From: Clusia tigrina | Taxonomy: Eukaryota; Arthropoda; Insecta; Diptera; Clusiidae | Length of the DNA stretch: 64,000 nucleotides | NCBI GenBank assembly: GCA_920105625.2 | Contig: OV050030.1 | Location: 28,204,516-28,268,515 of the forward strand | Direction: 5' to 3' | In this document: piece by piece, positions 46,246 to 57,720 of the stretch | Numbering within the stretch: the stretch's first letter is position 1 | How the letters are laid out: each line of letters opens with the position of its first letter | Program-made: the position numbers and the translations under genes | Notes under the pieces: model-generated | What the model saw: the letters and a program-made list of their open reading frames with translations, nothing else | What the model was told of the DNA's origin: nothing | Database searches by the model: none

Positions 46246-47913
46246 CCTCGGACAATAGGCAACAGTTTTCCATAAATGAGGAAAAATAAAACAGTCTCAC
46301 TTACAATTAAATGACATTTAGCAATTGTCAAGCGGCGGATAAATGCACCGGGCCAACAGCAAATAAACCAGAAACTCCAGAGAAAAACCTAAAATGCAGC
46401 TGTGTGTGTGCATGAGTGTGAATTTGAGTGAGAGAGTGTGTGTGTGTGTGTGTGTGCGGCGGTCAATGCGCGGTTGCCCGCATTTTCAATTGTGTCTGAA
46501 TTGAAATTGATAGAATTGAAAATTGTGCATTCGCAATGTGACAAATGAATTTACGAGTATATGCAGTGTAAACTAAATGCACGGGGTATGGAGAGGGAGG
46601 GGAACAGTTCTCGCATACATTAAACTAAAGTGATACCAATGTGAGCTTGAAGAAGAAGAAGAGTTTAAAATTTCAATTACTCGTTCTCAACAACAACAAC
46701 AAACTTTATATTAATATTTCAATGAAAGACATCGTTGGCCTAAACAGTCACTTAGAAGCAATTGCCGTACATGGCATTTGCCGATCGCTCACATTTCACA
46801 CATTTCCGTGGGAAATCAATCAACAGTAAGTCACGTACGTCCCTCGGAATTGTCAACACTCGCATGGCATGGCATGGCATGGCTCACAAATTATCATGCG
46901 CCAGCTCATTAAATTAGTCGCTCATTGTTGCAATAACATGCGACTTTTATCATTGCTACAGCGGGCGTCCCTGCCATGATCGCGCTAATCAAACGACAAT
47001 CACGCAATCAGGCCATCGATCGCTGCACAGTCAAGTGAAGAGCCACGGCCACTACCACCAGCCCCGCTAATCATGGTGTATGCTTGGGTGTCCATCGCTT
47101 TTTGATTGATCAAAATTACACTTCAATAAGGTTCGGAGCGATTTCCGGCATGTGCAGAATGGGCCATGAAAATTTATGTTTATTGCAGTTGTCAACATTT
47201 ATTTGAATTTATGACGACTTCACTTCCCTTCATTTCGTTTTGTCGGTGTTTGCTAATATATCAATCAACGAGGTTTATCGGCAGACCATGACAAGTGTTC
47301 TGGCAAACTTTTGTAGTCGATTATTTATAGTTTCATAACTCAAAAGCTTGGATAGAATACTTGATTTGTACAGGGTTACGATAGGGAAGTGTAAGTTTAC
47401 CACCACCACTTGTATTACAATATTGACAATGTATGCATTTGTATACTGAAACGTATGGTATGGTTTCTCAAAGAATATCCTAACAAGAAATGGATATACA
47501 ATACAACCCACAGCAGAAATTCAATATCAGGAATAGATTTTGTATAAATTATAAGAGCATAATTAATGCGAGGTAATTGAAAAAAAAAATGTGAAAGAAG
47601 ATAAAGACGAAAGTCTAGAAGATTGTGCCTGGGATAAAATTTATATCCGTGATCCTTGAAACATCTATGAAGTTCTATATAAAGATCCATAAGCATTATC
47701 AATTCACATATGTTAGGATAACATCTAGCTTCAGTTTCCAAATAGTAAATGAAACTCCAATGTGATATAAGAGTGCAGGGACGAATTTTACCTATTGTAT
47801 AGTTCTTGATATTGGTAAAGAATTATCTTCCAAAGTTTCCTTGAAAGTTCCTTAATTACTTATATGTATTAAAGCCCGACATGGCATCAATGAATTTTGT
47901 GTTACCATATAAT
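46246..47913. other. Non-coding stretch with regulatory-like texture
   Basis: 46380-46460 holds a GT microsatellite and 46863-46881 four GGCAT repeats. The part 46840-47240 is less AT-rich and dense in homeodomain-like (TTAAT, CTAATCA), ATCGAT and TTTTATC words, like fly enhancers; this is texture, not proof. Minus-strand frames at 47275-47741 have no motif. Confidence 0.35.
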
Positions 47914-48420
47914 ACGAGGATGAACTGTGAAGGAAAACATTGCTTTTTTGGATAATTCTCCATTTACTTCTCAACATAGTCACCTTTCAATTTTATACAT
48001 TTTTATCCTCCAATGACCTTTGAGTGGTGCGATCGATGACCTTCGAGTACTGCGATTTATCGAGGACTTCAAAATAGACATTATCCTAAAATCTCTTTTT
48101 CAACCGAGCCATTCATCAATTTTGGAAATTTATAATAGTGTAGGATGTCAAATTTGGAAAATATGGTGGATGAGACACCAAATCGAAGTGCAATTCATAT
48201 AATTTCTAAATAACGACTGCACGCTTGAGCGCCGGTGGATTGTTCTGGTAGAAGAGAATTTGTTTAATGTAAAGTAGTTCGCTTTCAATGTCAGCCAACC
48301 ATACACTGACTGAAGCATCTGCCTGAAAATTAGACAGAAATCATTTAAAGGAGAGTGTTCATGATAAACAACATTCGTTAGTGATAATTTTGGGACCATC
48401 TGCTATGTCGATTAGTTTCC
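47914..48420 (-). pseudogene. Mariner transposase C-terminal relic
   Basis: On the minus strand one frame reads ILFYQNNPPALKRAVV and YELHFDLVSHPPYFPNLTS, the counterpart of the mariner HQDNAPAH and ELVSHPPYSPDLAPSDF motifs. After stops and shifts come KGHWRIKMYKIE and YVEK followed by a stop, matching the C-terminal RWxKCIxLKGDYVEK end of this mariner lineage. Both catalytic Asp visible here are Asn (QNN and PNL), and stops and frameshifts are frequent. The N-terminal half and the TIRs were not found. An old relic. Confidence 0.68.
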
Positions 48421-48490
48421 AATTCACTATCGTAATAATCCCAAGGAATCGCAAATTTTTAAAAATATGCTTATAATTATTAAAACTATT

Positions 48491-48493
<3 letters not shown>

Positions 48494-48579
<86 letters not shown>
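48494..48579. repeat. (AT)n microsatellite, about 43 units
   Basis: An uninterrupted alternating AT run of about 86 bp flanked by AT-rich DNA. Long AT runs are common in fly intergenic DNA and hard to assemble, so the length may be inexact. Confidence 0.95.
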
Positions 48580-48582
<3 letters not shown>

Positions 48583-49984
48583 TATATTTTATAAAACCAT
48601 TTCCTAAATTGGTCTTTTCTAGAAAAGTTTTCTAGTTAATTAACAAATTTTCTTCTTCCATCACACTTCTATATTTGTTTCTAGACCAAACAAATTATTA
48701 ACTATGAAAGTTGCTTAAAAAGGATATGCATAATTTTACAGCACTACAATACCAATTTCTTTCTCCTTTCAATCCTAGTTATTAAGTTTTGGGAACAACA
48801 ACAAAATAAATCAACTTTCATATGAATTCCGTTTACGTAGACTGAAATCAAACAACTATGACTAATGCACAAACGAAATGCTTTTTTCTTCATCCTGAGG
48901 GCTTCAAAGTTACCAGCAATGTTGGCTGCAATCTTCTCAAGAACGAAATTACAAGTCCCTTTTATGACGCATATATCATCTGCGGCCAGGGAATCGCATA
49001 TGAAATGGGTTTTAACAAGCATTTAACGATTTAATTTCGAACTGCAGAAGCGCTGCCAGCAAAACTTTCAGCAAATGCCATATGCTAATCCTTTTGTGTG
49101 TTGTTTATGGCTAAGACCAGTGCAGGTCATGCGAAATGAGTCTGCCAGACTAAACCCTTTTGCAGGTTCCTCTAAACTCAAAACGGCAAACTCAGCACAC
49201 AAATCAAATATTTTATTTAAAAAAAATACATATAAATAAGAGCGGAAAAACAATAAAAAGCCGAACGAATGCAAAATGCCGAATGAGGGCCCGGCCCACA
49301 GCAGACGATGCTGCGAATGGAACAAACACATAAATTACCATCTTTCGATATTCTCATTCAAACAAGCAATTTTTACAAAATTTCTGAGCTGCCCCAAATA
49401 CTTTTTACTGGCACATATTTCGCAAATGTGCCTCGACTGATCAAATAAATTTTGGCATTTTTGTTTTTGACATTTGAAATGTATCCGTTTTTTTTTTTCC
49501 TGGAAATTTCAAATCTTCAAACACATTTTGTATAATTTATATTTCTGGCTATGGTTCAAAGGTATCTACTGCTCTCTGAATTAGTGGTAGCATTGAAACT
49601 TTTTTTGGAGGAAGATATTAAATTATGGTCTTATACTTGTGAACATAACAGGATCCTAGCATCAGTATATCAGCTTTTAAATATTTATGAAGAAGTAGTC
49701 AGGCAACTGGGCCTACCAAGAACGCCCAGAATTTAAGAGCATTCGTTGCCAAAGTAAGAGTAAGAGTGCCTCTCCTAAATAAAAGTTGACTTAGTAAGGT
49801 TAGCGAAATGTGCATAAAATACAGTCTGAGAAATATAAATTTAATTGAACGTGTTTTGAGCTTGAAAATAAATTAGGTCGTATTAAAGTATTTATTAGAT
49901 TAAAAAATCGGGCCTTTGCTTCTTGAAGTAACTCATTCCACTTTGTACAATTGAAAAGCAAATTTCTTCACAAAGTCGTTCGTA
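48580..49984. other. AT-rich stretch without recognised gene
   Basis: Open frames at 48744-49022 (-), 49068-49331 (-) and 49551-49736 (+) have no motif. No RNA gene or mobile element ends were recognised before the LINE fragment at 49985. Confidence 0.4.
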
Positions 49985-50571
49985 AGGTCACCAGTCGATT
50001 TACCCAGCAGAATTGCAACTATCACGGGACATAATTACTCCCTGGGTTGAGGCTGCAATTAGAAGCTGTGTTTACCTGTGCTATATTCAGATACGATGGA
50101 GAGAAACGAAGGTTTCCTTCATACCCAAAGCGGACAGGTCCTCAAATGTAAATCCTAAAGACTTCAGACCAATCAGTCTCACGTCTTTGCTCCTAAAAAT
50201 ATTGGAGAGATTGATAGATGCACACTTACGGGAAGTTATACCAACTGGTAGAATCTCCTCGGCGCAGTATGCATAACGAAGGGCAAATCGGCAGAGACAT
50301 TAGTATAGTGGAAAAATCCATCCAGCAGAAGAATTTTGCACTGGCGGCGTTCATTGACATAGAAGGCGCTTTTAAGGACATAGCTGTGAACGCCATTACG
50401 AGAGCGTCAGAAGCTCTGGGCGTTGATCCTAATTTGGTCGCACTGATAGAGACTATACTCGTCAGCAGAAAGGTAACTGCCAGCTTAGGTATCTACAATT
50501 TAAGCAGACTGGTCTGCAGAGGCACTCCTCAGGGAGGAGTTCTCTCCCCCTGCTCTGGAATTTGGCGGTAA
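49985..50571 (+). pseudogene. LOA/R1-like LINE reverse-transcriptase fragment
   Basis: The plus strand reads ITPWVEAAIRSCVYLCYIQIRW, RETKVSFIPKADRSS, KDFRPISLTSLLLKILERLID (RT blocks 1-2a), then after a frameshift near 50260 FALAAFIDIEGAFKDIAVNAI (catalytic Asp in IDIEGAF) and CRGTPQGGVLSP. The fragment breaks off shortly after this, before the YADD box. The style (FIPKAG/D, DIEGAF, RGTPQGG) is that of the LINEs at 1.2-5.1 and 17.7 kb. The 5' half (endonuclease) and 3' half (thumb, RNase H) are both missing. Inactive. Confidence 0.8.
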
Positions 50572-50574
50572 ATT

Positions 50575-52800
50575 CCTTACTTCCAGAGAGTTCTTAGCTT
50601 TCTTTCATCTTCACTGAGAAGTCGATTGCCACTTGCGTATGCAATCACATTTAAAGGGCAGAATGAGTTTGAAAAATCGGGATGACTCGTATTAATACGA
50701 ACCCTGCATTTAAGTGTGTGAGTATACAATTTCGATAGGTTCACCCATAATTCCACTTATGTATGCCTTCCCAATTTGTGCAATATTACCTTGTCTTCGC
50801 ATGGTACTGCGATATTATAATAACTGCTTTTTTCTAAATTTCGTACCACAGTCCAAGACTTATTTTTCTGGAATGGGAAATTCTCTATACTTCAACAGAA
50901 CATCCAATTATGCAATATCAAGAAATGGATTAAGTTGCCTTTTACAACCAAAATTTATTTTCTAATTTCTAATGTTTGACAATGTAAGAGTAGGTTCTTA
51001 CGGGGTCGCCTCCCCACCGGATGGATAGATTTAAGTGAGTTGTGTTCGTACTGCGACTTTTTGTTTTGTTGTACCCACATTTTTTTTTACAATACCCTGT
51101 GGTTTATGACCCTGTCCTTCTCAGGAAACTCAATATGCAGCTGGGTTCTAGCGAGGGAGCAACAGCACTGGGAGACCAATACTTACCCAGATGTTTCTCT
51201 AAATTCCGCAGCACTGCTCTATAACATATAAAGACTAGAATTTCCTACACAGCTTAATAGAAGAGTCAAATACTCTTATTCTCAGATTGGAGACACTGCT
51301 CCTACAGTGCTGGAAGAAGCAGCCCGTAAACGTACATATTTTCTTTTTCCAGAGTCTGATAAATAGCTTAGTTCTCCTTCAGTTTAAGTCCTCCAAGCGC
51401 AACTTCTTTTGGAAGTGTTTTTCAGTTACAGGTACTCATGGCCCGCTCTCCGCTTCAAAACTCTTCGTACCCTACACCTAGAACAGGATCCGGGCCACTA
51501 AATGCCGTGCACAAGGCTTCATTAATTTGCATCCTTATTTTTCCCAGTCGGGTTTCTTAGACATGGGTTTTTAGTGTACTTAGACTGTAGTGGGACACCA
51601 AATCAGACTGTGGCCTAATGAAAAAATATTAAACTATAATCCTAACGCGAAGAGTGATAATATTCTTAGTTTTCCCCTCCTACTTAAGCCAGATCTCTTT
51701 TGGTCTGTATTGGTCTTTTCGTCTTTCACTTATAGGGCATCATCTCATCTGAACACTCTCACATCAAAAAGCATACATTCTGCTTCCAAAATAGTTGTAC
51801 CATCTGGCAGCCTTTACTTTGGTTGCTTCCCTCTAATATAAGTGGCCAGCGTTATTTATTGATGACAATCAAAATATTGATTAGTTGATTGAGTTACAAT
51901 TTTATAAATTAATTAAATGTTTTAAAAACTGCCACAGTTCACTTATTTATAACTCACCTTTTATGGCTGCTCCATATTGCATGAGTACCTGAAGTATTCA
52001 CATATTCCGCAGCGAAAAATGAAACTGAATTTTAAACGCATCACTTTCCACTCCATTTCCATTTCATTTGCAGTATACGCGATGGATTAAATTGGGCAGA
52101 AAGAGAGGAAAAAAGTGCATCTCGTAAATTCTGTTTTCGTTTTATAACTCGTATGTTTTATTTTAAGTGCTTTATGGTATATTTTAATTTATGAAATTAA
52201 ATTATTTAAGTGCCAAAGAATGTTGAAATAGTTTGCTACTATTTTTTTTTTTTAATTTTGCACTTTTTGTGTTAATGTGATTGGTATGCGGCACTTGAAT
52301 GTGGCAATCATATAAAAGCGACATTAAATGTGCATCATAAATATGAAAATATGAAATTTTAATATTAAAAATTAAACTTTTATTTACATCTAAATTAAAC
52401 TCATATTCCAAATATTTTCCAATCAAATTTTGAGTGCACTAGCATTTTATCGCTTTGAATTTTCCATTTGTTATTTATTAAAAAATATTTAATTGCAATT
52501 TTTGTAGGGGACAAAAATTATAAATTGATTTTTATTCTACGTTTTATTTTCATTTATTTAACAACATTTGAAAGAGAAAGGTCAAAGTTGTAAATTCAAG
52601 CTGAGCAGAAATACTGAGCTCTGACATGGTATTATCTTTGATTAATACGAGTAAAGGAGCATGAACCAGCAACATCGGGACACTTTAATAATGTCTTTAG
52701 ATACAGATATGAGAAGTCAATATAATTTAGATTTGTTTCTATTCTTATATCATACTTATATCAATCTATTTTAATAAAGATAAATATATTTAAAATATAA
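50575..52800. other. AT-rich stretch without recognised gene
   Basis: Holds open frames at 50714-50965, 51040-51231, 51287-51481 and 51590-51841 on the plus strand, none with a motif; part of it could be drifted LINE sequence following the RT fragment, but I found no RT or RNase H blocks. 52050-52800 is strongly AT-rich. Confidence 0.4.
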
Positions 52801-52805
52801 TAAAA

Positions 52806-53152
52806 CTTAGACAATCCAAGCTCATGATTGGGAACTATAACCCAGAACGTGCAGCTCGATATCGACAGTTGAGTAACAATAATTTTAGAATATTGACAGA
52901 CTATTTTATAGGCCATTGCCATTTAAGAACCCACCTCTTGAAGTTGGGACACGCACCAATAAGTTCGTGTATAATATGCACGGGTCCACAAAAGAAACAC
53001 CAGAGCACCTTCTAATGAACTTCGAACCTTTAGCTTGCAGTAGGAAGAAATATCTGGGGCATTACTGTGCCGAGAGCAGAGATATTAGGGCAATAGACCC
53101 CAACTCAGAATTAAGTCTCCTTAGAACTGTTGGACTCATAGAATACCCTTGA
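52806..53152 (+). pseudogene. LINE C-terminal tail with frameshift
   Basis: Frame 1 gives LSNNNFRILTDYFIGHCHLR, THLLKLGHAP and CIICTGPQ, the segment LTGHCxLxxHLxxLGL and knuckle of R1/Jockey-like ORF2 tails. After a frameshift near 53010 the second frame gives LACSRKKYLGHYCAESRDIR and LLRTVGLIEYP with a TGA at 53150-53152, the usual C-terminal end (RxxxLGxxxxExxDI, then a helix and stop). The remaining ORF2 is absent, as in a short 5'-truncated insertion. No tail repeat is obvious. Confidence 0.68.
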
Positions 53153-56100
53153 CATGAAGGAATAGTACAGTAGATCAAATTGGTCGAGCTCCCTTTTTAT
53201 TCAATTCATTAATTCATTCATTACTGAAACTTTTTGTCTTACAATCATAAGGTAACCCGGAATGCGTCCTAGTTAGCGTACGTTGGGTTTTATTCCGCGT
53301 TTAGATTACATGAATCTTGGTCTCAGCAGTGAATACCATAGACTGCTATTCTGTCTTGCATATAAGTAAGTCTCTGTAGAATCGGTGAAAACCTTAGACT
53401 GCTGCTCTGTCTGGAGTATGTAATTTGTTCAAAGTATTAGTTGTATTCGAGAAGACGTTCTTAGTCGATGTGTATAACTTACGTGCTGAAACCAGGAGAA
53501 GGTTCTAAGTCGGTTCCTTTCTGCAGTGTGCTGGAGTCAGAAGAGGATTGTGAGTTGGTTTGTTGCGTCTCGTAAAAGAAGAGGCTAGTTCTATGTCGAT
53601 GTGTCTTCGTTGATTGCTGGAGTCACAAGTTCCCGGACTGTTGCTGCTTACATTGACCAGCTTCAGTACATGAGACTGGCCCTTGAGTCACCGTCAACGC
53701 ATTATGGTTGTTCCAACTAGCTTCCAATACAACCTGTTCCTTTGCATATTGTTGTTGTTCTGAATTAATGTTGTTGTAGCAATTCGCACTTATCACCTTC
53801 ATCGTGTTCGGTGGCTAGGCGGTTGTCACCAGTAAACCGTTGATCTATATTCTATCTGTCGCCCGTTGCTATGCTAATTTGCACTAGCTTCACTGTGAAG
53901 GGAAGTTTTCATCGTTGTTTTGGGTGCTTGTTGTAAATATTCTTCCCTATGTCGTGCTTTCTTCATTATTTTGAAAACACTATAAAAAACCAATCTTACG
54001 TTAGGTGGGAGTGGCAGCCTTCTTCAAGAAATCTCACTTAAACACAATTAAATATTCACTGTGATACCATAATAAAAAACAGCCCGACTCCCCGCATTTA
54101 CTGCGTGAGGAACTATTCAGATTCCAAGATAAATCTTTTTATTTTCTTGATAATTATGAATGATAGTTTAGACATTTTATTTTCTTTCAGCTATAGAGGG
54201 CACTAATACATAAGATGAAGTATTTGAAGAAAAAGCTTTGTAGTGAATACACTAGCAAGGTAATTGCTTGCTGCCAATAACGTCCAAGCTATATAATGAA
54301 ATTTTAGGCAATGAGGACTAATTTAGAGCAGTGTACTTATCATTCCTTATTCACTTATATTAGATTCCTCTGGCCTGAAGTTTGACTTTCCACAAAGTAC
54401 TAATTAGAGTGAAATGCGGAGTGTGCCTTACTTTTCTCATCTTTTTGTGTAGTCCGTTTTCCTAAGTACTATCGAAAAACTGTCTTAAATATTTTCTATA
54501 TAATATCTGCAGAGCTTCAACATTGCAACCTGAATATATTTAGACTTTTGTTAATTTGGAACTCTACAACAGGGAATTTATAGAATCCCTAATAAAAAGG
54601 AATCTAGGGATTGAATTTTTTCCATAATATGAGCAAAGTGCTGCTTACTTTTGCACTGTTAGATATGTACGAGTATATCGAAAGAAATGCTTTTGGTAAA
54701 GACATGCAAATATGAACTGTCTTAAAGCTAACGAAATTATCACATTACAGATAAAATATGCCATAAAGATTGGTTATAGATTCGTTGTTGACAATGCATT
54801 CAAACAGAAAATACTTTCACAAAGAAGCCACCAAGAGTCATCGTCAATATACACATATTCCTCTACAAATTGTCTAGAGGTGTGACGCGCTGACAAGTGC
54901 AAAATATTCAATCACACATGCTCAGCAATATCGCCAATGTGCTTAGGAGCGTGCTGAGTCATGTGGGAAGGAAACGCACTTCTTAGCTTTAGTGGCCACA
55001 TGCGAAGGCATACGCTTTCAAAGCCATTCAGAATCATTTTGTAGCTGAAATAATTATAAACTTTTATAAATGATGTTTATTAAATATTTTTTTATGACCC
55101 GGAGAGGCACATTAAAAAACGCATTAAGCATTTGGGTCAATTGAAAGACTATTAAGCAATTGAAGCAATAAAGACACACTCTTCGGTGGCAGCAAGCAAC
55201 ACAACACAAACAGCAGCGGCAGCAACAACAGAAGCAGCAACAAATTGCAAAAATGTATAAGAATTTTTATGTACTCGTAGCAGTTTGAAAAACACAAAGT
55301 TCCTACTACGGCATTTGGCTGCATCGAGCACTTACGGAGTCATTAACAAACATTTTCATAGAATAAATTATTAAATATGCACCCAGCAAGTCCACTTGGA
55401 GCGCCTCCTTTTTTAGCGCTACAAATTGACGCAGCAACCAGCAAAATGAACGAAGATGTCGGATATTCTTTTACTGCTAGACTGCGTACACTGGCGTCCA
55501 CGGTGCTTATTAGTTCATTTAGACAGCAAACTACCAAGAAAGATGGGTGAGTCAAAGAACAAGTGGCGGCAGCAGCAGCAGCAGCAGCAACAGCACCACT
55601 ACCAAATGGCATCGACTGGCATATTATTTATGACTCTGCATGAGTTATGTGCTGCAACATGATGCAGACGCTCAAATGGCGCATTCTGCGTTCGCTGCTA
55701 GTGATGTCGGTGGTGCTACTGCAGCTTGGAAGATGCTGCCTGCTTACTTACGACTTCATCAAATTGTAGTGAATTAATAATTATTTTTAATAGCGCACTT
55801 CTTGAAAAGAAAACTGAAAATCCCAAAGAATGCACTCACTTTGTATACAAAGAGCTGATAAAGCAGCCTGTTACGCTAAACTAAAGTGCAGACTTCATAT
55901 TTTATGCAGAGCAAAACAAGTGATAAAGTCACAGTCAAAGTGGGCGATATAAGAAATTCTTATTTAGCATCTTATCGGAGGCAATGAGCCAGAGCTCTTT
56001 TATTGCCCTCTTAGTTTACTTGCCTGAAGATGCTTGCAATCTCAGCTTTTAATAAATATGAAACTATGAAGCAGCAATTATCGCTAATTTAATTTTTATT

Positions 56101-56747
56101 TGTAAACAAGTGCTAACCCCACCGTCACAGACACTGGTAGAGAGAGCTTGGGGCATAGCTACGAGCTCAATATCTCAATAACCTTCTCATAATTCTTTAT
56201 TTTTTTCAATTTACAGAATGATTGTTGATATACTGTAAGTTAATTCCTCTTTAGAACTTATACTATGGTATATTGGGAGCCCCGAGTCAGGCACTGGATC
56301 TAAACTCATATTGATAAAGCGGGACACTCGTAGTTAAAATTGTTTAACCTTTGTAAATAATTCTATAGAAGTCTCATATTAGTTCCATAGTGCTTTTTAC
56401 TTCATATATTTCAATAGTTCGAAGAACCAATGAAACAACCAAACCCCAAGTAGTCATGGGAAAGTTCTCAACGAGTATATAAGACACAATTTTAAATGGT
56501 AGTAACTTTTTAGTAATGAACTAATATGAGAGAATACACAATAGGGAATTTAGTGATTTAGTTTCATAAGTAAAGTGATTCCATGACATCCTTGTAGCAA
56601 CACCATTTTAAATCGGTATTACGACATATTTAGCAATTTATCAATAGCAGATGAATTCCCAGAAGTAATGTTGGTGTATTCCAGAATAGATCTGAATTCA
56701 GTTTTCGTCGATTTGTACTCAGCTTACCTAAGAATTAATATAGAATC
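53153..56747. other. Non-coding stretch; short repeats, CAG/CAA runs
   Basis: Two imperfect copies of a ~40-bp sequence around TAGACTGCT-TTCTGTCTTG (53325-53365 and 53383-53422) lie in a less AT-rich part (53250-53990) that could be an old LTR or repeat; I found no TG/CA ends, primer-binding site or polypurine tract. CAG/CAA runs occur at about 55195-55250 and 55567-55593; the latter reads poly-Gln in a plus frame (55456-55662) and poly-Ala in a minus frame (55343-55612). Neither has supporting exon signals. Confidence 0.4.
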
Positions 56748-56760
56748 CATATAAAACATA
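56748..56760. repeat. Target-site duplication, copy 1 (LINE)
   Basis: CATATAAAACATA, identical to 57708-57720. It adjoins the GGTTA-repeat end of the minus-strand LINE. Confidence 0.92.
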
Positions 56761-57707
56761 GGTTAGGTTAGGTTAGATTAACCTGTCAACGCTTTTTGCG
56801 AATTGAGAGACTGCTGCCAGCTCCATTCCTGAGATGTCTTCCAATCTCCCCAATTGTGGGGCTTCTAAGCATTTTAAGCGCGTTTTTGATAACTCAGGAC
56901 ATATACAAAGGATATGTTTTCTCTAGAGTTTCCCTTACTCCAACCTGCCTACACGTCCTACATTCGTCATTGTCCGTAATTCTTATCTTGTGTGCATGTA
57001 CCGCCAGTAAATGATGGCCTGCCATTATGCCTATGATAGTTGTATAGTCTTTTCGTGAGAGCGCGAGTATAAATCACGTGTGTTTCGTATAGTTGACCTT
57101 ACACATAACTCTTGCAATTTTGCAGGTGTTTAAACTATGCCACCTTGTTTTAACCTGCCAACTTATGTCGGTTTCATTGAATAGTTCTTTAAGGGGTTTC
57201 TGTATGTCGTTTTCTTGTTCAAGTGGTAAATAGACAGCGTTTTTTGCAATTTCATCTGCTATATCATTCCCTTTTATGCTTTTATGACCAGTTACCCAAT
57301 AGATATGCAGTCTTCTATTTGTGACTAGCCAATCTATGGCTTCCCTGCTCTGTAGGACATTTTTGGATTTTATACTGTATGAGTTAATCTTTTTTATGGC
57401 TGCCTGGCTGTCCACCTATATGTGGATTTTTGGGTCAACTTCCGCATGAAAATACTAGTCTGGTTAGGCAGCTTTATAGGCTAATTCCCAACTCTGAGCA
57501 GTAGATGGCCGCTCCGACACCATCCATCATTTTAGAGCTGTCGGTGTAAAAGTTAAAAGTCCTTCGGCTGGGCCAAATGCCCTTACGCCATCCCTCCTCT
57601 TCGATTGTAGTTCGATACCTTTTTTCCCAAATAAAACGTGGAGTTATGTAATCAGTGTTCCACAAACCCCTTCTGCCTATTGAGGAATGCCCGAAGATTC
57701 TTTTTGT
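56761..57707 (-). mobile_element. 5'-truncated RNase H LINE with exact TSD
   Basis: A 947-bp minus-strand insertion between perfect 13-bp duplications. Its coding strand starts just before KRIFGHSSIGRRGLWN, in the linker before RNase H, and continues with FNFYTDSSKMMDGVGAAIY, VDSQAAIKKI, YWVTGHKSIKGNDIADEIA, LALSRKDYTTIIGIMAGHHL and a C-x2-C knuckle (ECRTC). The 3' end, read on the coding strand, carries TAACC repeats (complement of about 56761-56778). A few stops (near 57470-57420 and 57074) disable it. The motif set is of the RNase H-bearing I group; the relic at 10.3 kb looks like a relative. Confidence 0.88.
57074..57415 (-). pseudogene. LINE RNase H and linker segment
   Basis: The 113-residue open part of the LINE covers the third and fourth RNase H acidic sites (Asp in VDSQAA; Asp in DIADEIAKNAV) with WVTGHKS between. 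The first site, FYTDSSK, lies upstream in the 57474-57731 frame and has Gly changed to Ser after the catalytic Asp. The second (FQAE region, here FHAEV) lies between the two frames, with stops on either side. The frame ends with a TGA at 57074-57076, followed by the LSRKD segment in the same frame, consistent with nonsense decay and not a natural end. Confidence 0.8.
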
Positions 57708-57720
57708 CATATAAAACATA
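57708..57720. repeat. Target-site duplication, copy 2 (LINE)
   Basis: CATATAAAACATA, identical to 56748-56760. It marks the truncated 5' end of the LINE on the minus strand. Confidence 0.92.

Noticed and set aside
53160..54130. A solo LTR
   Set aside because: Less AT-rich and with short internal repeats, but no TG...CA ends, target duplication or matching second copy was found.
55456..55662. Poly-Gln open frame as a coding exon
   Set aside because: The length depends on a CAG/CAA run; the opposite strand is equally open (poly-Ala) and no splice or flanking domain supports either.
56761..56778. Telomere sequence (TTAGG)n indicating a chromosome end
   Set aside because: Only three to four units, flanked by unique DNA and positioned exactly as the tail of a LINE with target duplications.
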